Below are positions 8,918 through 18,538 of a stretch of 64,000 nt of DNA, piece after piece (position 1 is the stretch's first letter; each line of letters begins with the position of its first letter). Made by a program: the position numbers and the translations under genes. The notes beneath the pieces were generated by a model. It saw only the letters and a list, made by a program, of their open reading frames with translations. It was not told where the DNA came from and did no database searches. Source of the DNA: Actinomadura rifamycini DSM 43936 (lineage in GTDB: Bacteria; Actinomycetota; Actinomycetes; Streptosporangiales; Streptosporangiaceae); contig NZ_AULB01000022.1 in NCBI RefSeq assembly GCF_000425065.1, positions 62,001 through 126,000 of the forward strand, in the 5' to 3' direction.

Positions 8918-9754
8918 ATGAGCACTCGCACTGCCGATGAACTGGTGCCCGCGCGGCGGCCGCTGCTGGGGCGGACGGCCGTGGTGACGGGGGTGAGCCG
9001 CCGCCGGGGGATCGGGTACGCCATCGCCTGCCGGCTGGCCGCCTACGGGGCGAACGTCTTCCTGCACCACTTCGCCCCGCATGACCGGGAGCAGGAGTGG
9101 GGCGCCGATGATCTCGGGGCGGTGGTGGACGGTGTCCGGGCGCATCTGGGCGCGGACGGGACGCGCGTCGCCGACATGCACGCCGACCTGGCGGAGCCGG
9201 GGGCGCCGGAACGGGTCATCGACGCCGCGGCGGCCGAGTTCGGGCACGTCGACGTCCTGGTGTGCAACCACGCGCTGAGCGGGCGGGACGGTGCCCTCGG
9301 CGAGGTGTCGGCGGCGGACCTGGACCGGCACTGGGCGGTCGACGCACGGTCCTGCATCCTGCTCGCGCAGGCGTTCGCCGGACGGCACGACGGGCGGCCC
9401 GGCGGCTCGATCGTCTTCATGACGTCCGGACAGGGCCTCGGACCGATGCCCGGGGAGGTCGCCTACGCGGCGGCGAAGGCCGCGCTCGCGGGCGTCACCG
9501 TCACGCTCGCCGATCAGCTCGCGGACGAGGGGATCCGGCTCAACACCGTCAATCCCGGTCCCGTGGACACCGGATACATGACCGAGGACATGCGGCGCGC
9601 GGTCGCGCCGATGTTCCCGTTCGGCCGGTACGGGGAGCCCGACGACCCGGCACGGCTGATCGGCTGGCTGGTGACGGACGAGGCGCGCTGGATCACCGGG
9701 CAGGTCATCAGCACGGAGGGCGGCTTCGGGCGGTGGCGCCCGCACGGTGCGTGA
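8918..9754 (+). CDS. Short-chain dehydrogenase/reductase
   Basis: A 278-residue SDR. The N-terminal nucleotide-binding motif is TGVSRRRGIG (24-33), a variant of TGxxxGIG with extra Arg residues that would favour NADPH. The catalytic residues are Ser170, Tyr183 and Lys187 (YAAAK), and NPGPVDTGYM follows as in classical FabG-like members. The ATG at 8918 is chosen because the frame upstream carries no domain; AGGAGG lies 15 bases upstream, a rather long spacing. It lies 67 bp after the GlxA-type regulator on the same strand, so the two may be co-expressed. Substrate unknown. Confidence 0.82.
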   Translation: MSTRTADELVPARRPLLGRTAVVTGVSRRRGIGYAIACRLAAYGANVFLHHFAPHDREQEWGADDLGAVVDGVRAHLGADGTRVADMHADLAEPGAPERVIDAAAAEFGHVDVLVCNHALSGRDGALGEVSAADLDRHWAVDARSCILLAQAFAGRHDGRPGGSIVFMTSGQGLGPMPGEVAYAAAKAALAGVTVTLADQLADEGIRLNTVNPGPVDTGYMTEDMRRAVAPMFPFGRYGEPDDPARLIGWLVTDEARWITGQVISTEGGFGRWRPHGA

Positions 9755-9847
9755 CCGTCCACGCGAACGTCATGGGTGGATTTCTCATGTGATCCCGTTG
9801 ATTTCGTCAAGGAGTAGCAATCACGGCGAAAGTACGACGAACCCACA

Positions 9848-9853
9848 TACAGT
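9848..9853 (+). promoter_or_regulatory. Candidate -10 box (TACAGT), leaderless start
   Basis: TACAGT lies 7 bases before the GTG start of the GAF-SpoIIE gene, so transcription would begin at or next to the start codon; there is no Shine-Dalgarno. Confidence 0.45.
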
Positions 9854-9860
9854 GGCTTGA

Positions 9861-11078
9861 GTGACCGACCCCGTAGGAGCCCTCACGAATCTCGCGCACG
9901 AGGTACCGAGCACCTCGCTCTTCGACGACGAATCGCTCATGCACATGGACCTCGACGCGGCGCTGGACGCCTTGCTGGAACGGGTCCGCGAGGTTCTGCG
10001 CGTCGATACCGCGGTCGTGCTCCTCCTGGACCGCCAGAACCGCTTCCTGGTGGCGACGGCCGCGCGGGGCATCGAGGAGGAGGTCAGCCAGGCGGCGCAC
10101 GTCCCGCTGGGCGAAGGGTTCGCCGGACGCGTCGCCGCGGAGCGGCGCCCGGTCTACATCGCGGACGTCCCGAGCGCGAACGTCTTCAACCCGCTGCTGG
10201 TGCAGCGGGGTCTGCGCTCCCTGCTCGGCGTCCCGCTCGTCGTGGAGGGCTCGCTGCTGGGGGTGCTGCACGTCGGGACGCTCGCGCCGCGCCGGTTCAC
10301 CGCCGAGGAGACCGAGTTCGTGCAGCTCGCGGCGGGGCGCGCGGCGATGGCGGTGCGCTACCAGGTGAGCCGGGCGGAACGCGAGGCCGCCCTGGAACTG
10401 CAGCGCGGCCTGGCGCCGACCGCGCTTCCGGCCCTGCCCGGTCTGGGACTGGCCGCGCGGTACCGGCCCGGCCGGGCCAGCGTCGGCGGCGACTGGTACG
10501 ACGTGTTCGTCCTCCCGTCGGGTGAAATCGGCGTCGTGATGGGGGACGTGGCGGGGCACGGCCTCGGGGCCGCCGTCGTGATGGGGCGGCTGCGGAGCGC
10601 TCTGCGGGCCTACGCGCTGGAGACGAGCGACCCCGCCGAGGTGCTGCACAAGCTGAACCAGAAGGTCGTCCACTTCGAGCCCGACGCGACCGCGACCGTG
10701 CTGTACGGCGTCTGCGACGCCGGGCTGACCCGGATGCGGCTCGCCTCGGCCGGGCACTGGCCGCCGGTGATCGCGCTGCCGGGCCGTACGGCGCGTCCGG
10801 TCGAGATGAAGTCGGGCGTGCTGATCGGGCTCGGCGCCGACGTGCCCCGCACGGCGACGACCGTCGACCTGACGCCGGGCGCCGTGCTGTGCTTCTACAC
10901 CGACGGGCTGGTCGAGCGGCGGGGCGAGTCGGTGACGGACGGGATCGCCGCGCTGTGCGGCGCCGCGTATGCGGGTCCGCCCGAGGCGGTCGGCGCCGCG
11001 GTGATGGCGGCGATGATCGGCCGGCAGTTGCCGGAGGACGACGTCGCCCTGCTGGTGCTGCGCCGCTCCTCCGGCTGA
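9861..11078 (+). CDS. GAF-domain PP2C/SpoIIE-type serine phosphatase
   Basis: A 405-residue protein. Residues about 30-165 form a GAF sensor domain (LLERVREVLRVDTAVVLLLD start, then PLGEGFAGRVA and LGVPLVVEGSLLGVLHVG). Residues about 175-400 form the SpoIIE/PP2C phosphatase domain, with the metal-binding GGDWYDVF and GDVAGHGLGAA segments and a final LPEDDVALLVLRR. Such proteins dephosphorylate anti-anti-sigma factors and so release stress or developmental sigma factors in actinomycetes. No anti-sigma partner is adjacent, so the target is elsewhere. It appears to be transcribed alone. Confidence 0.88.
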   Translation: MTDPVGALTNLAHEVPSTSLFDDESLMHMDLDAALDALLERVREVLRVDTAVVLLLDRQNRFLVATAARGIEEEVSQAAHVPLGEGFAGRVAAERRPVYIADVPSANVFNPLLVQRGLRSLLGVPLVVEGSLLGVLHVGTLAPRRFTAEETEFVQLAAGRAAMAVRYQVSRAEREAALELQRGLAPTALPALPGLGLAARYRPGRASVGGDWYDVFVLPSGEIGVVMGDVAGHGLGAAVVMGRLRSALRAYALETSDPAEVLHKLNQKVVHFEPDATATVLYGVCDAGLTRMRLASAGHWPPVIALPGRTARPVEMKSGVLIGLGADVPRTATTVDLTPGAVLCFYTDGLVERRGESVTDGIAALCGAAYAGPPEAVGAAVMAAMIGRQLPEDDVALLVLRRSSG

Positions 11079-11095
11079 CCTCCGCCGGTCACGGC

Positions 11096-12688
11096 TCAGA
11101 GTTCGAGCCGTTCGACGGACTGCTGGTTCCGGAAGACGTTGAGTGGGTCCCAGCGGGCTTTGGCCTTTTGCAACCGCAGGTACTCCTCCTTGTAGTAGAG
11201 CTTTGACCAGGGTTGGCCCGAGGTGTTCCAGTTCTTGTCGCTCAGATCGACGTCGGGGTAGTTGATGTAGCAGCCGTCGGTGTTGTTTCCCACGATCGGG
11301 ACGCCGCCGGTGTCGGCGAACGTGGCCCGGTAGGTCTCGCGGATCCACCTGAGGTTGTCGTCCTCGTCGCCGGTGTCGTGGTCGTTGGGACGCCGCCAGT
11401 ACACCTGGTACTGCATCTTCATGATCGAGTCGCGCTGCGGTGCGGCCGTGTCGTACGGCGGGTGGTTGACCGCGGAGCCGTACGAGTCGATCTGGATGAG
11501 CGCCTCCTTGTTCTTGAACTCCTGGAAGTGCTCGTTGCCGAGATAGCCCCACATCGCCTCGATCTGCGAGCGGGTGAAGGGTCTGCGGACGTAGGCGGAC
11601 TTGTACTTGCCGCACCGGTTCTGGCCGGAGCCGTTGAGGGCCTGCGTGGCGGTCAGCCAGGGCATCAGCCGCGGCGACCAGGCGTCGGGGACGGCCGCGT
11701 GCTCGGCCGCCGACCACACCATCGGCTTCGACTTGGGGACGGCCTCGGAGTCGACCGCCCGCAGGAAGCTGATCATGGCCTGGGTGCCCTCGTCGTCCTT
11801 GTCCTCGCTCTCGGCGTCGACCTGCACGGTGAGGTTGATCGTCCCGGCGGCGCGGTGGTTGAGGGCCAGCAGGGCGAACAGGCGGCCGGAGGCGGTGTTC
11901 GGGTCCTGGTGGTCGGCGAACCACTGGCCGTAGGCGTCCAGGAGGCTGATGAAGGACTCCTTGCTGAAGTGGTTCCAGTCCCAGGAGCGCGCGGTCAGCA
12001 GCACGGTGCGGGGCGGGACGGGCGGGTCGCGGAACCAGAACCGGGTGACGACGCCGAAGTTGCCGCCGCCCCCGCCGGTGTGGGCCCACCACAGGTCGCG
12101 GCGGTCGGGGTCGGGGTCGTCGCGGGTGGCCAGCACGAGTTCGACGGTGCGGCGCTCGGTGACGACGGCGACCTCGACGGCGTACAGGTAGTCGACGGTC
12201 AGGCCCGCCTGTCTGGACAGCAGCCCGTAGCCGCCTCCGGTGATGTGCCCGCCGAGCCCCACCGAGTAGCAGGAGCCGCCGGGCAGCGCCCGTCCGGACA
12301 TGGGGTACAGGTGGCTGTAGACGTGCCAGTTGGTGGCCCCGGCCTCCACGCACCACGCCTCCAGGGCCGGGTCGTAGTACATGTCGCACATCGGGCTGAC
12401 GTCCAGGATGACCCGGACGTCGTCGCCGCAGACGAAGTCTTCGTAGCAGTGGCCGCCGGAGCGGACGGTGATGCGGTCGCGGTAGCGCTCGCGGTCGCGG
12501 TCGTCGTCGTCGGCGGGTATCTGGTTGACCGCTTCCGACAGCGCGGTGACCACGCCCTGCGGGGACGTCACCATCCGCACGTACTCGGGGTCGGCGATCC
12601 ACCGCTGGTTGAAGCCGCGGCTGAGGGCGGGATAGCGGACGTCGCCCGGGCGGACGGTGACGGTGGGCGGCACTGGAGGGTGACTCAT
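11096..12688 (-). CDS. Berberine-bridge-enzyme-like FAD oxidase with bicovalent FAD
   Basis: A 530-residue protein of the FAD-linked oxidase family (FAD_binding_4 then C-terminal BBE domain). His80 in RSGGHCYEDF and Cys140 in GGSCYSVGLGGH sit at the two positions that attach FAD covalently (8-alpha-histidyl and 6-S-cysteinyl), so a bicovalent flavin is predicted. The C-terminus has the BBE signature WDPLNVFRNQQS. No signal peptide is seen. Members oxidise oligosaccharides or secondary-metabolite intermediates using oxygen. The ATG has an AGGGAGAG ribosome site about 8 bases upstream. It follows the SAH-hydrolase genes on the same strand after a 102-bp gap with phased repeats, so it probably has its own promoter. 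Confidence 0.88.
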   Translation of the reverse strand: MSHPPVPPTVTVRPGDVRYPALSRGFNQRWIADPEYVRMVTSPQGVVTALSEAVNQIPADDDDRDRERYRDRITVRSGGHCYEDFVCGDDVRVILDVSPMCDMYYDPALEAWCVEAGATNWHVYSHLYPMSGRALPGGSCYSVGLGGHITGGGYGLLSRQAGLTVDYLYAVEVAVVTERRTVELVLATRDDPDPDRRDLWWAHTGGGGGNFGVVTRFWFRDPPVPPRTVLLTARSWDWNHFSKESFISLLDAYGQWFADHQDPNTASGRLFALLALNHRAAGTINLTVQVDAESEDKDDEGTQAMISFLRAVDSEAVPKSKPMVWSAAEHAAVPDAWSPRLMPWLTATQALNGSGQNRCGKYKSAYVRRPFTRSQIEAMWGYLGNEHFQEFKNKEALIQIDSYGSAVNHPPYDTAAPQRDSIMKMQYQVYWRRPNDHDTGDEDDNLRWIRETYRATFADTGGVPIVGNNTDGCYINYPDVDLSDKNWNTSGQPWSKLYYKEEYLRLQKAKARWDPLNVFRNQQSVERLEL

Positions 12689-12723
12689 GCGCGCTGCTCT
12701 CCCTGGGAAGCGGACCCGTTACT

Positions 12724-12770
12724 CAGAGTCCATTCTGTTCACCCAGAGTCAGCAATTGAATGCGCAGAGT
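12724..12770. promoter_or_regulatory. Three phased CAGAGT direct repeats upstream of the BBE-like oxidase
   Basis: CAGAGT occurs at 12724-12729, 12744-12749 and 12765-12770, that is with periods of 20 and 21 bp, about two helical turns. The stretch is A/T-richer than its surroundings and lies 36-82 bp before the oxidase start. This is the look of a binding site for a regulator contacting one face of DNA; the protein is unknown. Confidence 0.4.
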
Positions 12771-12790
12771 AGTAAAGCGTTGGTAGATCA

Positions 12791-13380
12791 TTAAGCCAGG
12801 TTCGGCGGCGACTCCAGGTCGGCCAGCTCGATCCCCGGCGCGTCCAGGACGACGTCGCCCGCCAGGTGCACCCGGGTGATCTCGCCCGTGGACAGGTCGG
12901 TGACGTCGTAGCCGGTGACGGGCAGCGGCTCCGTCCCGGTCTCGTGGACGGACGTGCCCGTGCGGCGCCAGCGCCACGGCGCGGTCAGCGGCGCCAGGGA
13001 CGGGCTCGTGAAGGCGACCAGGCGGACGTCCCGCTCCGCGCCGTCGGCCAGGTCGAGAGCGCGCGCCACGGCGACGAGGAAACCGGGCGAGTCGGACAGG
13101 AACCCGGCGGCGCGCTCGGCGTGCTCGGTGCCGGTCCCCGTGCCTGTGCCGGTGTCGCCCGACGCGCGCACCCACGCGACGTCCGGGCCCGTGACGCCGC
13201 CGCGCACCCACCAGCCGGGCGTGACGAGCTCGACGCGGATCTGCCGCCACCGGGAGTCGACGACGATGTCGGTGCGCAGCCCGGGACGGGACGAGGTGTA
13301 GCGCCACCCGCCGGGGCCGGGCGCGCAGTGGAACCGCTCGTCGAGGCCGCCGTCGAGGTGGCGGTAGACGCCGGCGGGCA

Positions 13381-13381
<1 letters not shown>
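12791..13381 (-). CDS. Hypothetical protein, translationally coupled to the SAH-hydrolase-like gene
   Basis: A 196-residue protein. Its ATG shares one base with the TGA of the upstream SAH-hydrolase-like gene (TGATG), so the two are translated together. It is rich in Trp and beta-strand-like segments (GGWRYTSSRPGL, TDIVVDSRWRQIRVELV, GWWVRGG) and has a GTGTGTGT linker near residues 72-80. The pattern weakly recalls the putative glycolipid-binding family (PF06475/DUF1089) by its strand order and the final VVLDAPGIEL, but this is only an impression. No signal peptide or membrane segment is present. Confidence 0.6.
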
Positions 13382-14637
<1,256 letters not shown>

Positions 14638-14959
14638 CCACTCCCCCTGGAGGCCGATGCCGGACGAGCAACCTACACCCGTCCGGCATGGCCCTATTCA
14701 CCGTTCGCCCCAACCAAACCCATACCGGTTCCGAGCGCCCTCGCCACCGCGCGAGAAATACCGAGGCACGGGCCTCGGCCCATCTCCTCAGCCAGAGCGG
14801 ACCCGGACCACTGCGATTGCGTGCGAAGCCAGGTTCGAGCTTGCGAGAACTCGATCGCGCAGCGAGCCCCCGGGCGAGTCGGAGCGATGCAGGAATCGCA
14901 CGCGTTGCCCGTTGAAGGAGGGCGGTCTACCGCCCGACGCCGAGGGCGACGCAGACAAC
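14638..14959. other. Intergenic region between the two SAH-hydrolase genes (322 bp)
   Basis: No protein or tRNA is supported. Next to the downstream gene is a perfect 10-bp inverted repeat (14657-14666 with 14680-14689, spacer 13), 20 bp before its ATG. Near the canonical sahH stop is a 6-bp stem with a 4-base loop (14920-14935), a possible weak terminator without a T-run. The middle contains short palindromic GCGAGC-rich pieces resembling dispersed intergenic repeats. Confidence 0.5.
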
Positions 14960-16390
14960 TCAGTAGCGGTAGTGGTCGGGCTTGTAGGGGCCCTCGACGT
15001 GGACGCCGATGTAGGCGGCCTGCTCCTTGGTCAGCTCGGTGAGCTTGACGCCGAGGGCGTCGAGGTGGAGGCGGGCGACCTTCTCGTCCAGGTGCTTCGG
15101 CAGGACGTACACGCCGACCGGGTACTCCTCGGTCTTGGTGAACAGCTCGATCTGCGCGATGACCTGGTTGGTGAAGGAGTTCGACATGACGAACGAGGGG
15201 TGGCCGGTGGCGCAGCCCAGGTTCATCAGCCGGCCCTCGGCGAGGACGATGATGGAGTGGCCGTCGGCGAAGCGCCACTCGTGGACCTGCGGCTTGATCT
15301 CGATCTTCTCGATGCCGGCGGTCTTGGCGAGGCCGGCCATGTCGATCTCGTTGTCGAAGTGGCCGATGTTGGACACGATGGCCTGGTGCTTCATCCGGCT
15401 CATGTGGTCGGCCGTGATGATGTTGAAGTTGCCGGTGGTCGTGACGAAGATGTCGGCGATGTCGACGACGTCCTCGAGGGTGGTGACCTGGAAGCCGTCC
15501 ATGGCGGCCTGGAGCGCGCAGATCGGGTCGATCTCGGTGACGATCACGCGGGCGCCCTGGCCCTTGAGGGCCTCGGCGCAGCCCTTGCCGACGTCGCCGT
15601 AGCCGCAGACGACCGCGACCTTGCCGCCGATGAGGACGTCCGTGGCGCGGTTCAGGCCGTCGATGACGCTGTGCCGGCAGCCGTACTTGTTGTCGAACTT
15701 CGACTTGGTGACCGAGTCGTTGACGTTGATGGCCGGGAAGGCGAGGGTGCCGGCCTTGGCCATCTCGTAGAGCCGGTGGACGCCGGTGGTGGTCTCCTCG
15801 GTGACGCCCTTGATCGAGGCGGCCGCCTCGGTCCAGCGGCCGGGCTTCGCGGCGATGGTGCGGCGGAGGGTCTCGAGGATGACGCCCCACTCCTCGGGGT
15901 CGTCGTCGGTCGCGGTCGGGACGGCGCCCGCCTTCTCGTACTCGGCGCCCTTGTGGACGAGCAGGGTCGCGTCGCCGCCGTCGTCGAGGATCATGTTGGG
16001 GGCGGAGCCGTCGGGCCACTGCAGGGCCTGGTCGGTGCACCACCAGTACTCTTCGAGCGTCTCGCCCTTCCAGGCGAAGACCGGGACGCCCTTGGGGTCG
16101 TCCACCGTGCCGTCCTTGCCGACGACGACCGCGGCGGCGGCGTGGTCCTGGGTGGAGAAGATGTTGCAGGAGACCCAGCGGACGTCGGCGCCGAGCTCCA
16201 CCAGCGTCTCGATGAGCACGGCCGTCTGGATGGTCATGTGCAGCGAGCCCATGATCTTCGCGCCGCGCAGCGGTTTGGCGTCCGCGTACTCCTTGCGCAC
16301 CGCCATCAGGCCGGGCATCTCGTGCTCGGCGAGCCGGATCTCCCGGCGCCCGAAGTCCGCCAGCGACAGGTCGGCGACCTTGTAGTCCAT
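14960..16390 (-). CDS. sahH: Adenosylhomocysteinase
   Basis: A 476-residue canonical S-adenosylhomocysteine hydrolase, which splits SAH into homocysteine and adenosine in the cytoplasm and so pulls all SAM-dependent methylations forward. Visible landmarks are GSLHMTIQTAVLIETL, the NVNDSVTKSKFDNKYGCRHS substrate loop, the NAD-binding VVCGYGDVGKGCAEALKG, GNFNIITADHM and the C-terminal KPDHYRY, whose Lys-Tyr pair completes the neighbouring subunit's NAD site. The long insert around residues 100-185 is of the usual bacterial type. The start ATG at 16390 follows AAGGAG with good spacing. A MerR gene is divergent across a perfect palindrome. Confidence 0.97.
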   Translation of the reverse strand: MDYKVADLSLADFGRREIRLAEHEMPGLMAVRKEYADAKPLRGAKIMGSLHMTIQTAVLIETLVELGADVRWVSCNIFSTQDHAAAAVVVGKDGTVDDPKGVPVFAWKGETLEEYWWCTDQALQWPDGSAPNMILDDGGDATLLVHKGAEYEKAGAVPTATDDDPEEWGVILETLRRTIAAKPGRWTEAAASIKGVTEETTTGVHRLYEMAKAGTLAFPAINVNDSVTKSKFDNKYGCRHSVIDGLNRATDVLIGGKVAVVCGYGDVGKGCAEALKGQGARVIVTEIDPICALQAAMDGFQVTTLEDVVDIADIFVTTTGNFNIITADHMSRMKHQAIVSNIGHFDNEIDMAGLAKTAGIEKIEIKPQVHEWRFADGHSIIVLAEGRLMNLGCATGHPSFVMSNSFTNQVIAQIELFTKTEEYPVGVYVLPKHLDEKVARLHLDALGVKLTELTKEQAAYIGVHVEGPYKPDHYRY

Positions 16391-16483
16391 GCTTTCGTTG
16401 CTCCTTGGTTTGCGCGTCCCGCGGGTGTCGACGCCCGCGAGTCTACGGGCGGAGTCCGCGCGGAGGCATGCTCCGGGGCGACT

Positions 16484-16505
16484 TTCTGACACAGATTTGT
16501 CAGAA
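16484..16505. promoter_or_regulatory. Perfect palindromic operator candidate between sahH and merR
   Basis: An 8-bp perfect inverted repeat, TTCTGACA and its complement with a 6-base spacer, lies 8 bases before the MerR-family ATG and about 93 bp before sahH. MerR-type regulators bind such dyads overlapping their own promoters, so autoregulation is likely and control of sahH possible. Confidence 0.6.
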
Positions 16506-16513
16506 TCGGTGCC

Positions 16514-16849
16514 ATGCGCATCACTGAGGCCGCCCGCAGGCTCGGCACGTCGCCCCGCATGCTCCGCTACCGGGAGACGCTCGGGCTGCTGCCCGCGACC
16601 CGGGAACGCGGAGGCCACCGCAAGTTCGGGGACGCCGAGCTGCGGGCCGTCGCGCTCGCGCTGGCGCTCGAGAAGCGCTACGACGTGGGCCCGGCCGAGC
16701 TGGCGTTCGGGCTGCGGGTGCTGGCCGAACCGGAGGTGCAGGCGCGCGTGCGCGAGCTGGGCGAGCGCATCGGGCGGCTGTCGGCGCCGCCCGCGCGGGC
16801 CCTCGACTTCGAGAAGGAGAAGGCGATGCGCCTCCTGCGCCGCCGCTGA
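16514..16849 (+). CDS. MerR-family transcriptional regulator
   Basis: A 111-residue protein. The N-terminal winged helix has the MerR signature ITEAARRLGTSPRMLRYRE followed by TLGLLPATRERGGHRKF and a DAELRAV helix. The C-terminal part is short, with no cysteine cluster or large ligand domain, so it is a minimal MerR protein whose signal cannot be predicted. It is divergent from sahH. No Shine-Dalgarno is visible; CAGAAT lies 7 bases upstream of the ATG and overlaps the palindrome, so a leaderless transcript from a self-regulated promoter is plausible. Confidence 0.85.
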   Translation: MRITEAARRLGTSPRMLRYRETLGLLPATRERGGHRKFGDAELRAVALALALEKRYDVGPAELAFGLRVLAEPEVQARVRELGERIGRLSAPPARALDFEKEKAMRLLRRR

Positions 16850-16861
16850 GCCGGGGATTCG

Positions 16862-16890
16862 GACGGCGGCCCGGGTCCCGCGCCGCCGTC
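16862..16890 (+). terminator. Hairpin after the MerR gene
   Basis: A 9-bp perfect inverted repeat (16862-16870 with 16882-16890, loop 11) lies 13 bp after the MerR stop codon. Confidence 0.5.
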
Positions 16891-17029
16891 TGAAACGGCG
16901 TCCCGCCAGGCCCACCAGCGCGTTCTTTTCGGCCCCGCGCCGAGGTGGCACGCCTCACACTGCCCAGGAAACACTTTTGTCTGTTTGACTGCTTCCGACC
17001 TTGCTCCTCGCGGAAAGGGGAAAGCTCGG

Positions 17030-17809
17030 ATGCCCCGTTTGCTCCTCAGACTCTGCGCCCTCGGCGCGCTGCTGGCCGCCGGCCTCACGGTGCCCGCGGC
17101 GGCCGCCCAGGCGCAGACGCAGGCGACGCACGCCATCGGCCCCGGCTCGGGCATCGTCCCGAGGCTCGTCCTGGACGAGCAAGGGCAGGTGGCGGGCTTC
17201 ACCGTGTGCACGCTCACGGCGGTCGGCCACGACGCCGCCGGGAACCTGGTGGGCCTCACCAACGCGCACTGCTTCATCGACTCGGAGGGCAACAAGCTCG
17301 TGGGCCAGGAGGTCCACCTGGACACCACGCCCCCCGGGACCGCCCTGGCCCCCGCCCCGCTCGAACTCGCCCCGGAGACCGCGGAGATCGGGCCGATCGG
17401 CGAGGTCACCTACGTGAGCACGCCCAACAACTACGTCGCCGGCGGGCCCTACGGCCTCGACTACGCGGTCATCAAGCTCGACCCGGCGAAGGTCACGCCG
17501 ACGCCGACGGTCACCAGCCCGTCCGGCACCACGACCGTCACGTCCGTCGGCGCGGTGCCGCCCGCCGGGACCCGCATGTGCAAGCAGGGGCACCGCACCG
17601 GCATGACCTGCGGCGCGACCGGCGGCCCCGACGGCCCGTGGTACTGGACCCTGATCTGGACGTGGGGCGGCGACTCCGGCGCCCCCGTCATCGACGGGAA
17701 CGCCCTCGTCGGCAGCGCCTGGGGCGCCCAGCACTTCACCCCGATCACCAGCATCCTCGCCGACATGGACGAGCAGGGCGGCGTCGGCGCCGGGTTCACG
17801 CTCGGCTGA
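17030..17809 (+). CDS. Secreted trypsin-like serine protease
   Basis: A 259-residue protein with a classical signal peptide (Arg/Leu-rich start, hydrophobic LCALGALLAAGL, likely cleavage near AAAQA). The chymotrypsin-fold triad is visible: His80 in TNAHC, Asp144 in YGLDYAVIKL and Ser216 in GGDSGAPV. Cysteines 60/81 and 184/194 could form disulfides. It resembles short secreted S1-family proteases of actinomycetes and lacks an obvious pro-region, so it may be poorly active or have a non-canonical role. ATG 17030 is chosen because the ribosome site GGAAAGGGG is well placed and the signal peptide starts there. Confidence 0.85.
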   Translation: MPRLLLRLCALGALLAAGLTVPAAAAQAQTQATHAIGPGSGIVPRLVLDEQGQVAGFTVCTLTAVGHDAAGNLVGLTNAHCFIDSEGNKLVGQEVHLDTTPPGTALAPAPLELAPETAEIGPIGEVTYVSTPNNYVAGGPYGLDYAVIKLDPAKVTPTPTVTSPSGTTTVTSVGAVPPAGTRMCKQGHRTGMTCGATGGPDGPWYWTLIWTWGGDSGAPVIDGNALVGSAWGAQHFTPITSILADMDEQGGVGAGFTLG

Positions 17810-17810
17810 C

Positions 17811-17827
17811 GCCCGGCGCGGCCGGGC
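17811..17827. terminator. Compact GC hairpin between convergent genes
   Basis: A 7-bp inverted repeat with a 3-base loop immediately follows the protease stop and precedes the stop of the opposing response regulator. Confidence 0.45.
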
Positions 17828-17848
17828 CCGCTCCCCGGCCGCGTCCCG

Positions 17849-18523
17849 CTAGCCGGCGGTGCTCTCGCCGGGGACGACGACGCCGGACTCGTACGCGAGC
17901 ATGACGGCCTGCGCGCGGTCGCGGAGGCCGAGCTTGGTGAAGACGCGGGCGACGTGCGTCTTGACGGTGTGCTCGCTGACGACGAGGCGCCGCGCGATCT
18001 CGGCGTTCGACAGGCCCCCGGCGATCAGTACCAGCACCTCGGTCTCCCGCGCGGTGAGGGTGGCCAGCGCCGCGGGAGCCTGCGGGCGGCTGCGGCGCTG
18101 CTTGGTGAACTCGCGGATCAGCCGGCCGGTGACCTGCGGCGCGAGCAGCGAGTCGCCGCGCGCCACGACGCGGACGGCCGAGACGAGCTCGTCGGCGGTC
18201 GCGTCCTTCAGCAGGAAGCCGCTGGCGCCGACGGCGAGCGCGTCGTAGACGTACTCGTCCACGTCGAACGTCGTCAGCACCAGGACCCGGACGTTCTCGG
18301 CGCCGGGCAGCGCGAGGATGCGGCGGGTGGCCTCGATGCCGTCCATGCCGGGCATCCGGATGTCCATGACGACGACGTCGGGCCGGTTCAGCTCGGCGAG
18401 CCGCACCGCTTCCCGTCCGTCGCCCGCCTCGCCGGTGACCGCGATGTCCTCCTGCGCGGCGAGCAGCGCGGCGAACCCGGCCCGCACGATGGTCTGGTCG
18501 TCGACGATCAGTACCTTGATCAC
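17849..18523 (-). CDS. NarL/LuxR-type two-component response regulator
   Basis: A 224-residue response regulator. The receiver domain has the acidic pair at 8-9, the phospho-acceptor Asp54 in VVMDIRMPGMDG and Lys106 in FLLKDATA. The C-terminal LuxR helix-turn-helix runs from LTARETEVL to HVARVFTKLGLRDRAQAV. It starts at a GTG 15 bases after the stop of the histidine kinase, so the two form one operon and a cognate pair. Targets are unknown. Confidence 0.92.
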   Translation of the reverse strand: MIKVLIVDDQTIVRAGFAALLAAQEDIAVTGEAGDGREAVRLAELNRPDVVVMDIRMPGMDGIEATRRILALPGAENVRVLVLTTFDVDEYVYDALAVGASGFLLKDATADELVSAVRVVARGDSLLAPQVTGRLIREFTKQRRSRPQAPAALATLTARETEVLVLIAGGLSNAEIARRLVVSEHTVKTHVARVFTKLGLRDRAQAVMLAYESGVVVPGESTAG

Positions 18524-18538
18524 CGTTGCCGCCCCGTG

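Noticed and set aside
6721..9024. Long minus-strand frame across the repeat block and the AraC regulator
   Set aside because: Composition is Pro/Arg/Ala repeats from the DNA repeat, and it runs antisense to a well-supported regulator.
14750..14935. Possible tRNA because of a ggttcga-like TpsiC motif
   Set aside because: No acceptor stem, D-loop and anticodon arm could be paired around it; the sequence looks like a dispersed intergenic repeat.
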